The position numbers were made by a program, and so were the translations under genes. From contig WPIO01000029.1 in the NCBI GenBank assembly GCA_009760855.2, forward strand, positions 4,248,001-4,308,000: DNA of 60,000 nucleotides, written 5' to 3'. The notes beneath the pieces are model-generated. The model saw only the letters and a list, made by a program, of their open reading frames with translations. It searched no databases and was not told the origin of the DNA. The DNA is from Cristatella mucedo. Its lineage: Eukaryota; Bryozoa; Phylactolaemata; Cristatellidae. Positions 59,585 through 60,000 of the stretch are shown piece by piece. How positions within the stretch are numbered: the first letter of the stretch is position 1; each line of letters begins with the position of its first letter.

Positions 59585-60000
59585 TTTGAGCTCACCATTG
59601 TAAATTCGTTGATCATATTTCTATCAGCCTTGCCATGTCTACTCATTTGTCTATTCACATGCAACTGAGAATAGACAAGGGGAACATAAGCCTCAATTCA
59701 TCATTTGTAGATTTAAAGTAGCCACTTGGAGTTTTTGTTGTCTTAAACAAACAACCATCCCTAAATCTTGAAGACGTATTTATGCATTATTGATGCACTT
59801 GGTGAATTAGAGTATCAAGCTATTAGTCTTGGTGTCTTTTAGATTAGCTATTATCACTCCTAAGTTGAAATTAGCTATGAAGAAAGAGTCTACTAAAACC
59901 AGTTTTTATCTCTCCATCTCACAAATCAGGAAGCTCCGGTGTTACCCAAACATGGCATGGTGTCATACGTGATATGTTATGTGGGTCAACTTAGCACACA
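59585..60000. other. No gene recognised
   Basis: AT-rich, no motif seen. Exons of the minus-strand gene may continue beyond the window. Confidence 0.5.

Overview
The window is nuclear DNA of an animal. It is AT-rich, genes are split into short exons with GT-AG borders, the sequence is crowded with non-LTR retrotransposon fragments and tRNA-headed SINEs, and it holds a broken Maverick/Polinton-type polymerase. I cannot name the phylum. An invertebrate is likely, given CR1/L2-like LINEs with ATT-repeat tails and a receptor architecture I do not know from vertebrates.

The main gene lies on the minus strand, right to left, from about 47.8 kb to 22.26 kb. Ten exons (35,313 to 22,256) encode a complete, apparently active Ser/Thr kinase domain of the CHK2 type in the CAMK group. 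Every exon border has a GT donor and an AG acceptor, and reading phase is continuous. Upstream on the same strand are a transmembrane exon (38,101-38,196) that joins the kinase in phase, two exons that read like the end of an Ig domain (40,728-40,795 and 41,337-41,399, also in phase), and a two-exon Ig domain resembling domain 2 of VEGF/PDGF receptors (47,387-47,750). I see no FHA domain, the hallmark of true CHK2. The simplest reading is a single-pass receptor kinase: Ig-like ectodomain, TM helix, CHK2-like kinase inside. I know of no described receptor of this kind. The chain from 41.4 kb to 22.3 kb is phase-consistent; the link to the 47.4-47.75 kb Ig exons has gaps.

The flanks are a mosaic of old segmental duplications. 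The segment 14.35-18.65 kb matches 47.84-51.9 kb, and 12.18-13.36 kb matches 49.25-50.29 kb. The segment 40.36-45.5 kb matches 55.6-59.17 kb, with a further tandem duplication inside each copy, and 13.38-13.96 kb is another fragment of that unit. Some of these copies carry Ig-like exon remnants, so the ectodomain probably grew by exon-block duplication, with some copies now broken.

Layout: 0-5 kb, a LINE fragment and featureless DNA; 5.5-6.1 kb, a weak minus-strand exon candidate; 9.4-11.4 kb, a decayed protein-primed DNA polymerase B; 12-18.7 kb, duplicated blocks with SINEs and LINEs; 19-22.2 kb, repeats and a LINE next to the 3' end of the kinase gene; 22.26-35.3 kb, kinase exons with repeat-filled introns; 38-48 kb, TM and ectodomain exons; 48-53.3 kb, duplicated block and a longer LINE; 53.85-55.6 kb, a GC-rich unit of unknown nature; 55.6-59.2 kb, the decayed second ectodomain block; 59.2-59.6 kb, a LINE tail.
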